A DNA stretch of 64,000 bases from OLB6 sp964620125 (lineage in GTDB: Bacteria > Bacteroidota > Ignavibacteria > Kapaibacteriales > Kapaibacteriaceae), in NCBI GenBank assembly GCA_964620125.1, contig CAZUGQ010000001.1:62001-126000 (forward strand), read 5' to 3'. This document shows, piece after piece, positions 25,008-34,406 of this stretch (its first letter is position 1; every line of letters starts with the position of its first letter). The notes under the pieces were generated by a model, which had not been told where the DNA came from, did not search any database, and was given only the letters and a program-made list of their open reading frames with translations. The position numbers and the translations under genes are program-made.

Positions 25008-25042
25008 GCACGAAATTAACGGGTATCACCTGCCGGATTTGG

Positions 25043-25050
25043 TAAGTTTG
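25043..25050 (+). promoter_or_regulatory. TAnnTTTG box upstream of nuoA
   Basis: TAAGTTTG, 20 bases before the nuoA ATG in the divergent gap of 63 bases between the MBL gene and nuoA. It fits the Bacteroidota -7 element. Confidence 0.45.
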
Positions 25051-25070
25051 CGCGAATCAGGAAACACGAC

Positions 25071-25427
25071 ATGCTCGACACCTACCTTCCGCTCATGGTG
25101 ATGATCCTTGTGGGTCTCATCTTTGGCGTGAGCAACATCTTCCTGGCCGAGTGGCTGGGACCCCGCAAGTCAACGAAAGCCAAGCTATCCACGTACGAGA
25201 GCGGCATGGAACCCGTGAAGTCGGCCCGCGAGCGCTTCACTGTAAAGTTCTACTTGGTGGCGATGATGTTCATTCTCTTCGACATCGAAGTGGTGTTCAT
25301 GTATCCATGGGCGGTTCAGTTCAAGGAGCTGGGCATGTATGGTTTTGTGGCCATGATCCTGTTCATGGTGCTGCTGTTTAGCGGTTACCTGTACGTTGTG
25401 AAAAAAGGAGCGCTACGATGGGATTGA
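25071..25427 (+). CDS. nuoA: NADH-quinone oxidoreductase subunit A
   Basis: Small membrane subunit of complex I, 118 residues, three hydrophobic segments. Family signature: YESGMEPVKSARERFTVKFYLVAMMFILFDIEVVFMYPWA (the conserved E/D residues at the membrane edge). Overlaps nuoB by 10 bases. There is no nuoC or nuoD after nuoB; the next gene is anmK. Confidence 0.96.
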   Translation: MLDTYLPLMVMILVGLIFGVSNIFLAEWLGPRKSTKAKLSTYESGMEPVKSARERFTVKFYLVAMMFILFDIEVVFMYPWAVQFKELGMYGFVAMILFMVLLFSGYLYVVKKGALRWD

Positions 25428-25948
25428 ACGAGCGTATTGCACGCGACGGCTTTGTAACCACAACCCTTGAGTCGGTGATCACCTGGGCACAACGCAATTC
25501 GCTATGGCCTATGCCGATGGGTATTAGCTGTTGTGCTATTGAGATGATGGCCTTTGGCGGACCTCGGGCCGACTCTTCTCGGTTTGGGTCCGAGCGATTC
25601 AGCTTCTCGCCACGCCAAGCCGACCTGATGATTGTTGCGGGTACCGTTACCTACAAGATGAGCTGGGTTGTAAAGAAGATCTGGGACCAGATGCCAGAAC
25701 CTAAATGGTGCATTGCCATGGGTGTTTGCACCAGCACGGGTGGGATGTTCCGTTCGTATCCCGTTGTTCAGGGAATCGATCAGTTCCTGCCTGTGGATGC
25801 ATACGTAAGCGGTTGCCCTCCTCGACCCGAAGCCCTGATGAAGGCTCTTCTCTACATCCAAGAAAAAGTTGCCAACAGCAAACCAACACTGGCCAACTTT
25901 GGCAAGGATACTGGAACAGTACGGCGGTCTGACCTTGTGACCTTCTAA
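25418..25948 (+). CDS. nuoB: NADH-quinone oxidoreductase subunit B
   Basis: Peripheral-arm subunit of complex I that holds the terminal N2 [4Fe-4S] cluster. 176 residues. Cluster ligands: GISCCAIEMMAF, AMGVCTSTGGMF, SGCPPRPEAL. ADLMIVAGTVTYKMSWVV is also diagnostic. Ten-base overlap with nuoA suggests translational coupling. The usual nuoC/D gene does not follow. Confidence 0.96.
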   Translation: MGLNERIARDGFVTTTLESVITWAQRNSLWPMPMGISCCAIEMMAFGGPRADSSRFGSERFSFSPRQADLMIVAGTVTYKMSWVVKKIWDQMPEPKWCIAMGVCTSTGGMFRSYPVVQGIDQFLPVDAYVSGCPPRPEALMKALLYIQEKVANSKPTLANFGKDTGTVRRSDLVTF

Positions 25949-25954
25949 CGTAAC

Positions 25955-27055
25955 ATGGTTGTTGCCGGAATCATGACCGGTACATCGGTTGACGCCATCG
26001 ATGTTGCCGTGTGCCAGATAACCGCAGTTGAAGAGCACCATCAGATACGACTGCTTCGGTATACCCAAGCCCCCTACCCCCCCCATGTGGAGGAACTGGT
26101 GCAAACGGCTCTGGCTGGGAAAGCCACGCTCGCTCACCTAACTCGATTGCCATTTGACTTAGCACATGCCTATGCCGATGCACTGCAGGGGGCTTTGGCC
26201 GATGTGGGTGTACGGCCTGCGCTGATTGCCGTTCACGGTCAAACCCTCTGGCATGAGCCGCCACATGGCACCTGGCAAGCATTTTCTGCTCCAGCATTGG
26301 CAGCACGTACCGGCTACCCAGTGGTGGCCGACTTTAGAGCTGCCGATGTTGCTCTCGGTGGGCAGGGTGCTCCCCTCGTGCCAATGTTCGACCTTGCTGT
26401 GTTCAGATCGACGCAAGCCACCGTTGTGCTAAACATCGGCGGCATGGCAAACGTTACGTTACTGCCGGAACAGGCACGTGAAGAGAACGTTCGTGCTTTC
26501 GACACGGGACCCGGAAATGTGCTCATCGATGCGATCTGCCAAAAGACCTTTGGCAAACGATTTGATGCAAATGGGTCCATTGCAGCGGCTGGACGCATCA
26601 TTCCTCGGGCCTTGGAGCAGTTACAACAGCATCCATACTTTTCGTTCCCCCCCCCTAAATCAACCGGGCGTGAGTTTTTTGGCGCTGCACTTGCCGAAGA
26701 ACTCTGGAAGTCGTACGCACACCCTTCGGTGCCCGGGGAAGATCTGGTTACAACGGTTACGGAACTCACGGCCTGGTCAATCGCAGATCACATTCAACGG
26801 TATCAGCCGGACACTCGTACTGTGATAACCAGCGGAGGTGGTGTGCACAATAACTATCTGATGCACAGACTTGGGCAACGATTGCCGGGCATAAACATCA
26901 TAAGCAGTGAAGAGGCCGGTGTGCACCCTGATGCAAAGGAAGCCATGGCATTTGCCTATCTGGGATGGCGCACGTGGCACGGCATGCATGGAAACCTGCC
27001 TTCGGTTACCGGTGCATCTCGAACAGTGCAGCTTGGCTCCATTACGAAACCGTAA
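25955..27055 (+). CDS. anmK: Anhydro-N-acetylmuramic acid kinase
   Basis: Cytosolic kinase that opens and phosphorylates 1,6-anhydro-N-acetylmuramic acid during recycling of peptidoglycan fragments. 366 residues. Motifs: GIMTGTSVDAIDVAV at the N-terminus, RAFDTGPGNVLIDA, TSGGGVHNNYLMHRL, HPDAKEAMAFAYLGW. All are intact, so it looks functional. It contains two C homopolymer runs (8 at 26077, 9 at 26647) and two AGCCCCCT-type motifs. Start ATG 25955, only 7 bases after nuoB, although functionally unrelated. Confidence 0.93.
   Translation: MVVAGIMTGTSVDAIDVAVCQITAVEEHHQIRLLRYTQAPYPPHVEELVQTALAGKATLAHLTRLPFDLAHAYADALQGALADVGVRPALIAVHGQTLWHEPPHGTWQAFSAPALAARTGYPVVADFRAADVALGGQGAPLVPMFDLAVFRSTQATVVLNIGGMANVTLLPEQAREENVRAFDTGPGNVLIDAICQKTFGKRFDANGSIAAAGRIIPRALEQLQQHPYFSFPPPKSTGREFFGAALAEELWKSYAHPSVPGEDLVTTVTELTAWSIADHIQRYQPDTRTVITSGGGVHNNYLMHRLGQRLPGINIISSEEAGVHPDAKEAMAFAYLGWRTWHGMHGNLPSVTGASRTVQLGSITKP
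26065..26078 (+). repeat. AGCCCCCT-type motif, near-consensus copy
   Basis: CCAAGCCCCCTACC inside anmK, encoding QAPY. One of 22 copies of AGCCCCCT or its complement in the window; see findings for all positions. Confidence 0.7.
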
Positions 27056-27060
27056 GTTTG
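27053..27060 (+). promoter_or_regulatory. TAnnTTTG box upstream of the acyl-CoA dehydrogenase gene
   Basis: TAAGTTTG, overlapping the anmK stop codon (TAA). It lies about 100 bases before the acyl-CoA dehydrogenase ATG at 27161, a plausible leader length. Confidence 0.35.
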
Positions 27061-27160
27061 CCTCGCCTTGGCACCTGTACCCACAATCCACTGCATCGGT
27101 GCGGTAGGTACGGGTTAGCGAAACAACACCATCCATGATCAACGACGTATCGTAAGGCCT

Positions 27161-28312
27161 ATGTTCTCTCTTCAACTGTCCGACACGCACGAGATGATTC
27201 GCCAAACGGCGCGCGACTTTGCACGCACAGAGGTAGCACCTTCCACCATTGAGCGAGACAAGGAAGGAACGTTTCCTACCGAGATCGTAAAGAAGATGGG
27301 CGAGCTTGGCTTTATGGGAATGATGGTAAACCCTGAATGGGGCGGGTCGGGCCTTGATGCCCTGAGCTACGTGCTGGCAATGGAAGAGATTAGTGCCGTT
27401 GACGCATCTGTTGGCGTGATCATGAGCGTGAACAATTCGTTGGTTTGTTGGGGCTTGGAAACGTATGGATCAGATGAGCAGAAGGCCAGCGTGCTTACGC
27501 CACTTGCCAAAGGTGAAGTGCACGGAGCGTTCTGCTTGTCGGAACCCGAAGCAGGTAGCGATGCAACTCAACAACACACGAGTGCTGTGCGTGGTGATGG
27601 TGGCTGGATCTTGAACGGCACCAAGAACTGGATCACGAATGGCACCACCGCAAGCTGGCACTTGGTGATGGCACAAACGGATCGCGAACTCAAACATCGT
27701 GGCATTACCTGCTTCATCGTTCCAAGTTCTGCCGAAGGGTTCGAGCCCGGACTGAAAGAAGACAAGCTTGGCATTCGTTCGAGCGACACGTGCTCCATTG
27801 GTCTTAGCAACGTGTTTGTTCCTGACGGGATGGTGCTTGGCGATGTAGGACAAGGGTTTAAGATTGCCATGGAATCATTGAACGGTGGGCGCATCGGCAT
27901 CGCTGCTCAAGCACTGGGCATTGCAAAGGGAGCCTTCGAGGCTGCTCTTTCGTACTCCCAACAACGCAAGGCCTTTGGCAAGCCAATCTCTGACTTACAG
28001 GCCATTCAGATGAAGTTGGCCGATATGGCCACACGAGTAGAGGCTGCCCGCCTCCTTGTATATAAAGCTGCCTGGATGAAGGACCAGCACCTGAATTACA
28101 TCAAGAGTGCTGCTCAAGCCAAACTGCTGGCTTCGCAAACAGCCGTTCACGTTGCACTTGAAGCAATACAAGTGCATGGTGGCTACGGGTACGTACGCGA
28201 GTACCTGGTTGAGCGGTATTTACGCGATGCCAAGATCACCGAGATCTACGAGGGCACAAGCGAAATCCAGCACATCGTGATTGCTCGAGAGCTGCTCAAG
28301 GCCAATGCCTAG
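27161..28312 (+). CDS. Acyl-CoA dehydrogenase
   Basis: FAD-dependent enzyme for the first oxidation of fatty-acid beta-oxidation or related CoA-ester metabolism. 383 residues, standard length for short/medium-chain members. Signatures: AFCLSEPEAGSD near residue 125, GTKNWITNG, HGGYGYVREYLVERYLRDAK, and the catalytic region YEGTSEIQHIVIAREL. Butyryl-CoA or branched short-chain substrates are common for this subgroup, but chain length cannot be set. With the thiolase (34407) and CoA-transferase (46218) it suggests CoA-ester metabolism spread over several loci. The gene ends nine bases before the convergent TamB stop. Confidence 0.93.
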   Translation: MFSLQLSDTHEMIRQTARDFARTEVAPSTIERDKEGTFPTEIVKKMGELGFMGMMVNPEWGGSGLDALSYVLAMEEISAVDASVGVIMSVNNSLVCWGLETYGSDEQKASVLTPLAKGEVHGAFCLSEPEAGSDATQQHTSAVRGDGGWILNGTKNWITNGTTASWHLVMAQTDRELKHRGITCFIVPSSAEGFEPGLKEDKLGIRSSDTCSIGLSNVFVPDGMVLGDVGQGFKIAMESLNGGRIGIAAQALGIAKGAFEAALSYSQQRKAFGKPISDLQAIQMKLADMATRVEAARLLVYKAAWMKDQHLNYIKSAAQAKLLASQTAVHVALEAIQVHGGYGYVREYLVERYLRDAKITEIYEGTSEIQHIVIARELLKANA

Positions 28313-28320
28313 ATCGTACG

Positions 28321-31300
28321 TTACTGCATACGCCATCCAAGCCGTATCTCCCACAATCTGGTTTGCCGTGTGATGTTGCCACTGTTGTTCACAGTGTGCG
28401 AAATGTCGGCCTGGAATTGTCGGAGAAGACTGGCATCAGCCAGCACGCTAAGTGGCACGGTGATCGTAAAGGTGTTGTTCCCAGAAAAGTCGCTGAATTG
28501 TCCGCTCACGCGGTACGACACGTCGCCAAACAACTGACCGCTTACAGTGAGCCGACTTTGTGATATGTCGGAGCCGATGTCTATCTGGGCATTCTGCACA
28601 AAGCCTAGATCACTCACAACATCCGATAGTGCGTTGGTGGCAACGGCCGAGAAGGCTGCATTTACCTGTCCAACGAGGTCTCCTTGCCCGGCCTGCACCA
28701 GGTCGTCGGACGTACGGCCAACAAGGATGAGCATCAGTGCGTCGCTGGCAATCTTGGCACTGTCGCCCACCATCTCAACATCATTGCGCCATACCCGATA
28801 GGCAATCCTAGGCTTTTCTTTTGTGCCGGTGATCTTGAGTTCTACCTTGTACTCTTCAGACTTGTTTTCGCTTACGAACCGTCGGTCCTGGTACACTGCA
28901 ACAAGATCCAATCCTGGATTGGTCATACCTCCAGCGGTAAAGTTGAGCAGGCCGCTTGTTTTGAACGGCTTGTAGAACTTGTATGTGGAAGCACCTTCCT
29001 TGAGCCTGATCACACCCCGGAGGTTTGTGGAGTTGTTGCCGAACTTTCCAGTGAACACAAGGGGCTGCGTTAGGTCAACCTGTTCCAGGTCGGCCACAAG
29101 GATTTCGAATGGGCCCAGGATCATCGTCATGAGCGTTCGGCCACGAAGAAAGATCTTCAAGTCGTAGTCAATGATGTCGGCAAATGACGCTGTTGATGCT
29201 CGTACGGTCTGCTTGATGGCGTTGGTGCTTGCGAGCATCGGGTCACGGTTGCTGCTGTCGGGAGTATTGGTGTCTGCAACAACACCTTTCAACACATAAT
29301 CTGCAAGCGACACATCCCGATCGGGTTTTGCTGCTCGTACACGTTCGAAGTGTGATGCCTGCGCCTTCGTTGTTGATCGTTCCTTGGGGAAGGTGAGGTC
29401 GGAATACAGCACGTGAATGTCTCCCACCAGGCGGGGGGCATCAATCTTTCCGTACATGCGAATGGGGTTCTTGCCGGCCCCGATCACAAGGTCGCCATAG
29501 ACGTTTGGACTACGTGCCTGCGAAGACTGATTCATCACCATGATTCCCCGATTGGAAGGTGTGGTCACGGTGAAGTCAATGTTGTCAACGGTAAGCCCGT
29601 CAAAAACCACCTTACCCGATGCGAAGGCTGCGCCGCCACCCCAGTCGCTACTGCGATTCTGAACGAACACGCTGTCGAGCGAAAGAACCTGACCATCCAG
29701 GGTAACAACACCGGATGAAACATACGTGATGTTGGTGCTCGACGACAGGAAGCTACCGTCCCAATAGCGTGCCTGGCCCGACAGCTTGATATCGTCAATC
29801 GAGGTACCCTTTACTGCAATGCTTGCATTTGCCAAACCTCGTACTCTCTCGATGGCGGGAAGGAATGGTTCAACAACGGTAAGCGAGAGTGAATTAGCCA
29901 CTAGTTCAACGTCCCACGGCTTGTCCTTGCGTATGCGTTCCTGAACATCGGCCAAGGACAAGTTGATGGGCACGGCACCTACGCGGAGTAACATCGTTTG
30001 AGTAGAATCGGACCCTGAATGATCCACCACCGTAGCCGTACCGGTTACGTTCTGATCCCGATAGGCCAGGGTACTGGACCAATTGCCAATCAAAGCCCTG
30101 TTATAACTGAGTTGCGATATCTTCAGCTTGGTGGTGATCTCTGGTGCTTCCCATTCACCATCAATCGTTACAACGGCCTCTTGAGCCAAGCCCCCTATCA
30201 AGCGTGCGGGATGTGTTGGTTCGAATGCAATGAACTTAGGCAGATCGCTTAGCGGAAAGTTCTCTACGGCAACACGAAGTCCTCGGAACCGTTTGGCGGA
30301 AACGATGCCACGAACAGTAACGGTTTCGCTCCATGGTCGCTGAAAGGCAAGGTCTTCGATATGCAGTACGCCACCACTCAACGTGGCTGATGCAGCCCGT
30401 AGCAATCGCCATTCAAGATCATTTGCGGTGTCTAAAACAAACAGTGCAGAGTCGATAACAATGGCGGCGGCATCACTGGTAGGTGTGTAGGAGCCTGCAG
30501 CATGAACGATAACGTCATTCACGGAAGTACGGCCATTAAAACGCATCGTGCTACCATCATGGTGTACGGTTAACGATGGTGCGTGAATTCGAAGACTGCC
30601 AACGGTGATCAAGCTGTCAACAGCGCCACGAACGTCCAACTTCACCAGCTTTGGCCGAGTGGTAAGATCATCAATCGTTAGTGCACAGGTGAGTTTTGCC
30701 GGTTGTATATCAACATCAACACCCTCACCACTCACTGATATGTTGTTTGTTGCCAGAGTGTCGACAACAAACGTGATAACATTCGCTGTCGAGGTAAGGT
30801 GGGCTCGCATGACTGCTGCACCAGAAACTGTGGCGTTCGGTAATGCCATGTTCAAGGGTGATGCATCGTCCACATCAAGCTTCAATCGCACGTTCATAGG
30901 TTCAGCAACGGCTGCACGCGGTGTAATGCCAGCTGGTTGTACACCTGCATGCCGAACTGCATCTTCGGTAAAACCAACAACCGTCTGCACGCTTGCGGCA
31001 AGTGCCTCAAGAAAGTGAGAGGGAATGAACTCCCCTTCTACGTCCACCTTCGCAAAGTCCGTTTTTAGCCGCAATGCTCGTGTTCGATCCTGACGCGTGA
31101 TGCTTGCATCAAGATCAAAAGGCATCATGGCACGGTCAGACAGTGCAAGTTCACTAACACGCCCGCCAACTGTTCCACGGATGCTGTCGAGCTCGAAACC
31201 TTCAACATATCCATGAAGATCCATGGACAGACGGCCGGGTAACGACTCCATGCGAAGGATTCGTGCAAGGTCTAGACTGCTTGTTGCTACGTGGAAGGAG

Positions 31301-32955
31301 TACACAGGACGTGCTGGGTCGGCAACATTGAGCTCACAGTTCAAACGCATAGTCTGTGCAGACTCTGATTCTTCGTATTCGTCCGCAGTGGTGTCGGTAC
31401 CAACTTGTGTGAGATCGGCTTCGAGTGAGTCAATACGAACCGTACCGAGCCCATCACTACGAACGTGAGCGAAGAGCTTCCGGATTGGTCTGCCCATGAG
31501 GACTGACTGTTCCAACTGCAACGTTGCTTCGGCATGGAGATCAGGTAACAGCACGCCACGGCCTTGAATGGCAAGGCTACCGTTGAGTGAAGTTGCAACG
31601 GTGGAGTCTGCGAAAACGCTCAAGTCGCCATTAGAAAAGCGCAGGTTTGCCGAATACCCCAGCAGTGGATCTCTGGTGAGTAGGTATAGGGTTCCATCAA
31701 CACGCCCCGGACGGTCAGAGCCATGGACTTCGATCCACAAGCTATCGTCTGGTTTTCCGCGAACGATGCAGGTGTCTAGCGTTGTTTTCTCAAGGAACGG
31801 TAGGTGGGGCAACGGCACAAAACGCAGGCGCTGCCGAATCTCGGCATAGTTGCCAGTAGTTTGGGTTACCGTTACGTCAATCTCAATCGGCTTCCTTCCT
31901 TCCAATTCATTAACGTATACCGATCCATGCACTGAAGAGGAACCACCGGACAGGTCGAGATCGCTAATGCGTATTGCATTACCACTGAACTCAACGTCGG
32001 CTTCGATGGCATAGTCGCCAACAACATCAACCTCGGGTACAAAGAAATGCACGTCTGGTCCCCACACCCGATCGGCCCGCACGTGGCCCCGCATTGGATG
32101 CATGTGGAGCTGTTCATCGCCAAAGCCAGAAAACACATCCACACTGTCCATGGTCATCCGTGCTTCGAGGACGGTGTTGGGCATTCGCAGCCGGAGCGAT
32201 TGGACATCGATACCCGCCGGCGAACAACGCACAATCGCTGAAAGTCCGTGCACCGTTAGCGGCCCCCCCCCAACATCCTTACATGACAGACCATTGATGG
32301 CAACCGACGCGTCGTGTTCTCGCAGGTTCAGGCGAGCAGCCAGGTTTAGCTCAAGGTCTGCAAGGTTCAGGTGGGTGGGATCAAATCGTGTTACCTGCTC
32401 CGGCCACGGTACAGTACGATCGTCCACAAGAAGAGAGCCACCAACGATTTGTAGTCTCCGCACCACCAACGTGCCCATGGGCGGTTCGGATTGTGTTGTG
32501 TCGGAACTGGGCAGCGCAATGCGTTCAATGTTCCAAACACTGTCTGCCGTTCTTACAATTTGAATCTTCGGCTTCTCCAGTGCCAGGTTCGTGATGGCAG
32601 CCACACGCACAAAGAGGGCTGACGGATCATAGTTCACCGTCAACCGCTCGGCATCGAGCACCGTTGTGCCTCCCGCATACAGGCGCGGATGGTCGATCAC
32701 AAAACCGCGGAACACATCCAGGCGAACATCGTCAACAACCACCTTGCCCTGCAGTTGCTCATTCAGAAACGTGATGCCACCTTCCCGAATCCATTTCTGA
32801 AAGAGTTCCGTTTGCGCAAAGAGCACGAACAGAGCAGCGATGATCACAAGGACACCGATCGAGCGCACGGTAAACACGGCCAAGCCCCGTACCAGCCGAT
32901 ACCAGAGTGGTTTCGGTTCGGATGGTGCAGGATGATGGTGTTCGGCATGCGTCAT
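28321..32955 (-). CDS. tamB: TamB-like translocation/assembly module protein
   Basis: Very large (1544 residues) inner-membrane-anchored periplasmic protein, proposed to bridge inner and outer membranes for lipid transport or outer-membrane assembly. One N-terminal transmembrane helix (SIGVLVIIAALFVLFAQ), an AsmA-like start (FRGFVIDHPRLYAGG), repetitive beta-strand body, and a C-terminal TamB/DUF490 domain (FTAGGMTNPGLDLVAVYQ, VELKITGTKEKPRIAYRV, SQSRLTVSGQLFGDVSYRV). No TamA/BamA partner is visible nearby. The gene carries a 9-C run at 32263-32271. It converges with the acyl-CoA dehydrogenase. Confidence 0.9.
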   Translation of the reverse strand: MTHAEHHHPAPSEPKPLWYRLVRGLAVFTVRSIGVLVIIAALFVLFAQTELFQKWIREGGITFLNEQLQGKVVVDDVRLDVFRGFVIDHPRLYAGGTTVLDAERLTVNYDPSALFVRVAAITNLALEKPKIQIVRTADSVWNIERIALPSSDTTQSEPPMGTLVVRRLQIVGGSLLVDDRTVPWPEQVTRFDPTHLNLADLELNLAARLNLREHDASVAINGLSCKDVGGGPLTVHGLSAIVRCSPAGIDVQSLRLRMPNTVLEARMTMDSVDVFSGFGDEQLHMHPMRGHVRADRVWGPDVHFFVPEVDVVGDYAIEADVEFSGNAIRISDLDLSGGSSSVHGSVYVNELEGRKPIEIDVTVTQTTGNYAEIRQRLRFVPLPHLPFLEKTTLDTCIVRGKPDDSLWIEVHGSDRPGRVDGTLYLLTRDPLLGYSANLRFSNGDLSVFADSTVATSLNGSLAIQGRGVLLPDLHAEATLQLEQSVLMGRPIRKLFAHVRSDGLGTVRIDSLEADLTQVGTDTTADEYEESESAQTMRLNCELNVADPARPVYSFHVATSSLDLARILRMESLPGRLSMDLHGYVEGFELDSIRGTVGGRVSELALSDRAMMPFDLDASITRQDRTRALRLKTDFAKVDVEGEFIPSHFLEALAASVQTVVGFTEDAVRHAGVQPAGITPRAAVAEPMNVRLKLDVDDASPLNMALPNATVSGAAVMRAHLTSTANVITFVVDTLATNNISVSGEGVDVDIQPAKLTCALTIDDLTTRPKLVKLDVRGAVDSLITVGSLRIHAPSLTVHHDGSTMRFNGRTSVNDVIVHAAGSYTPTSDAAAIVIDSALFVLDTANDLEWRLLRAASATLSGGVLHIEDLAFQRPWSETVTVRGIVSAKRFRGLRVAVENFPLSDLPKFIAFEPTHPARLIGGLAQEAVVTIDGEWEAPEITTKLKISQLSYNRALIGNWSSTLAYRDQNVTGTATVVDHSGSDSTQTMLLRVGAVPINLSLADVQERIRKDKPWDVELVANSLSLTVVEPFLPAIERVRGLANASIAVKGTSIDDIKLSGQARYWDGSFLSSSTNITYVSSGVVTLDGQVLSLDSVFVQNRSSDWGGGAAFASGKVVFDGLTVDNIDFTVTTPSNRGIMVMNQSSQARSPNVYGDLVIGAGKNPIRMYGKIDAPRLVGDIHVLYSDLTFPKERSTTKAQASHFERVRAAKPDRDVSLADYVLKGVVADTNTPDSSNRDPMLASTNAIKQTVRASTASFADIIDYDLKIFLRGRTLMTMILGPFEILVADLEQVDLTQPLVFTGKFGNNSTNLRGVIRLKEGASTYKFYKPFKTSGLLNFTAGGMTNPGLDLVAVYQDRRFVSENKSEEYKVELKITGTKEKPRIAYRVWRNDVEMVGDSAKIASDALMLILVGRTSDDLVQAGQGDLVGQVNAAFSAVATNALSDVVSDLGFVQNAQIDIGSDISQSRLTVSGQLFGDVSYRVSGQFSDFSGNNTFTITVPLSVLADASLLRQFQADISHTVNNSGNITRQTRLWEIRLGWRMQ

Positions 32956-32986
32956 GGGCGAGTGTGCAGACGCAGGGAACCGCTTC

Positions 32987-34366
32987 CTAGTTCCCTACCT
33001 TCACAGCTACGGAGTAGCGCGCCTGTCCATTGCAGTCATTGAGTTGCTCAACATGGCACCATCGAATGCCTCGGCTGTCGAGCTCAATCAAGAGATTGAT
33101 GATGTCCAATTGTGTTGCAGCCGGAGCAATGTAGCGGCAGCGATAGTGATCCACTTCCATGATCTCGGGCCGTGGTCCTGGGTACACCTGGGTTCCACGG
33201 TTGGAGATAAGCGTTAGCTGAAGGTCACCAAAACGCTCGGGCATCGGCGGCAGGCCTGTTGACTCAACAAACACATCTGCGCCAACAAGGGTCCAATCTT
33301 CAAACACTTCCTCCGGCACGGGATGAACAACACGTTCACTAGCCACCTGGGTAGAGGAGCTTGCCGGAATTGGCCGAAGCTCACGTGCTACCGCATCGGC
33401 AAACTCCATGGTTGCTGCAGTGCCACCAAGGTCGCGGGTCTTTATACCGGCAGCGAGTGTTCTGGTAAGTGCGTCCATAATGCTCTCGGCATGAGCAACA
33501 AGGCCCATGTGCTGAAGCATCTGCACTCCACTGATCAGCAAAGCAGTGGGGTTTGCAATACCCTTGCCGGCAATGTCGGGTGCTGACCCGTGGACGGCTT
33601 CGAACACGGCACAGTCTCGGCCAATGTTGCCACCGGGCGCTACGCCCAAGCCCCCTACAATCCCGGCACACAAGTCGCTCACAATATCGCCGTACAGATT
33701 GGGAAGCACCAATACGTCGAACTGCTCTGGCTTGGTTACGAGCTGCATGCAGCAGTTGTCCACGATAATGTCGTTTGCTTCGATATCGGTATACTCCGAA
33801 GCCACCTGCCGAAACACTTCCAGAAACAGTCCATCGGTAAGCTTGTGGATGTTTGCCTTGTGAACACAGGTCACACGTGTGCGGCCCAGCTTGCGGGCTT
33901 CTTCGAAGGCATAGCGAATGGCTGCCATGGAGCCTTGACGCGTGATGAGCTTGAGTGCCTGAGCTACGTTCGGCGTTTGAAAATGCTCGATGCCTGCATA
34001 GGTGTCTTCGATGTTCTCGCGAACAACAAGGATGTTCACACCATCGAAACGTGTTGGCACGGACGGCATGCTCTTGGCCAGGCGGACGTTGGCATACAGT
34101 TCCAGCGACTTGCGAATGGTAACGTTAACGGACTTGTGGCCACCTCCCACAGGAGTTGTGGTGGGACCTTTCAACGCCAGACCGTTTCGCTTGATGCTTT
34201 CAAGCGTTTCCAGTGGCACACCAGTACCTGTTCGTTCAATGGCACCGAGTCCTGCCTCGGCTTCCTCCCATGTTATGGGTACCTGTGCTGCGGAGAAGAT
34301 GTGCATGACCGCATCGGCAATCTCCGGACCAATCCCGTCACCCTTGATGAGTGTTACTGTTCGCAT
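32987..34366 (-). CDS. icd: Isocitrate dehydrogenase (long form with extra C-terminal domain)
   Basis: TCA-cycle enzyme converting isocitrate to 2-oxoglutarate. Motifs: LIKGDGIGPEIADAV, GGHKSVNVTIRKSLELYANVR (substrate-binding Ser), RENIEDTYAGIEH, NCCMQLV, NLYGDIVSDLCAG, and VHGSAPDIAGKGIANPTAL. After residue about 335 there is an extra domain of roughly 120 residues (VVHPVPEEVFEDWTL... HYRCRY... GIRWCHVEQL), as in Thermus-type and Rickettsia-type enzymes of about 480-500 residues. Coenzyme preference (NADP or NAD) cannot be set with confidence. Alternative: 3-isopropylmalate dehydrogenase, made unlikely by the extra domain. Confidence 0.88.
   Translation of the reverse strand: MRTVTLIKGDGIGPEIADAVMHIFSAAQVPITWEEAEAGLGAIERTGTGVPLETLESIKRNGLALKGPTTTPVGGGHKSVNVTIRKSLELYANVRLAKSMPSVPTRFDGVNILVVRENIEDTYAGIEHFQTPNVAQALKLITRQGSMAAIRYAFEEARKLGRTRVTCVHKANIHKLTDGLFLEVFRQVASEYTDIEANDIIVDNCCMQLVTKPEQFDVLVLPNLYGDIVSDLCAGIVGGLGVAPGGNIGRDCAVFEAVHGSAPDIAGKGIANPTALLISGVQMLQHMGLVAHAESIMDALTRTLAAGIKTRDLGGTAATMEFADAVARELRPIPASSSTQVASERVVHPVPEEVFEDWTLVGADVFVESTGLPPMPERFGDLQLTLISNRGTQVYPGPRPEIMEVDHYRCRYIAPAATQLDIINLLIELDSRGIRWCHVEQLNDCNGQARYSVAVKVGN
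33646..33658 (+). repeat. AGCCCCCT-type motif, near-consensus copy
   Basis: CCAAGCCCCCTAC-type copy inside icd, encoding part of GGLGVAP on the minus strand. Confidence 0.65.
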
Positions 34367-34406
34367 AGTCCTTGCTATTCGTTTGAGTTCTGAAAGGGGC
34401 TTGGGT

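Noticed and set aside
33590..34393. Long open frame (267 codons) on the plus strand opposite icd
   Set aside because: It is a mirror of the isocitrate dehydrogenase frame, has no recognisable domain and no start context; the icd protein is clearly real.
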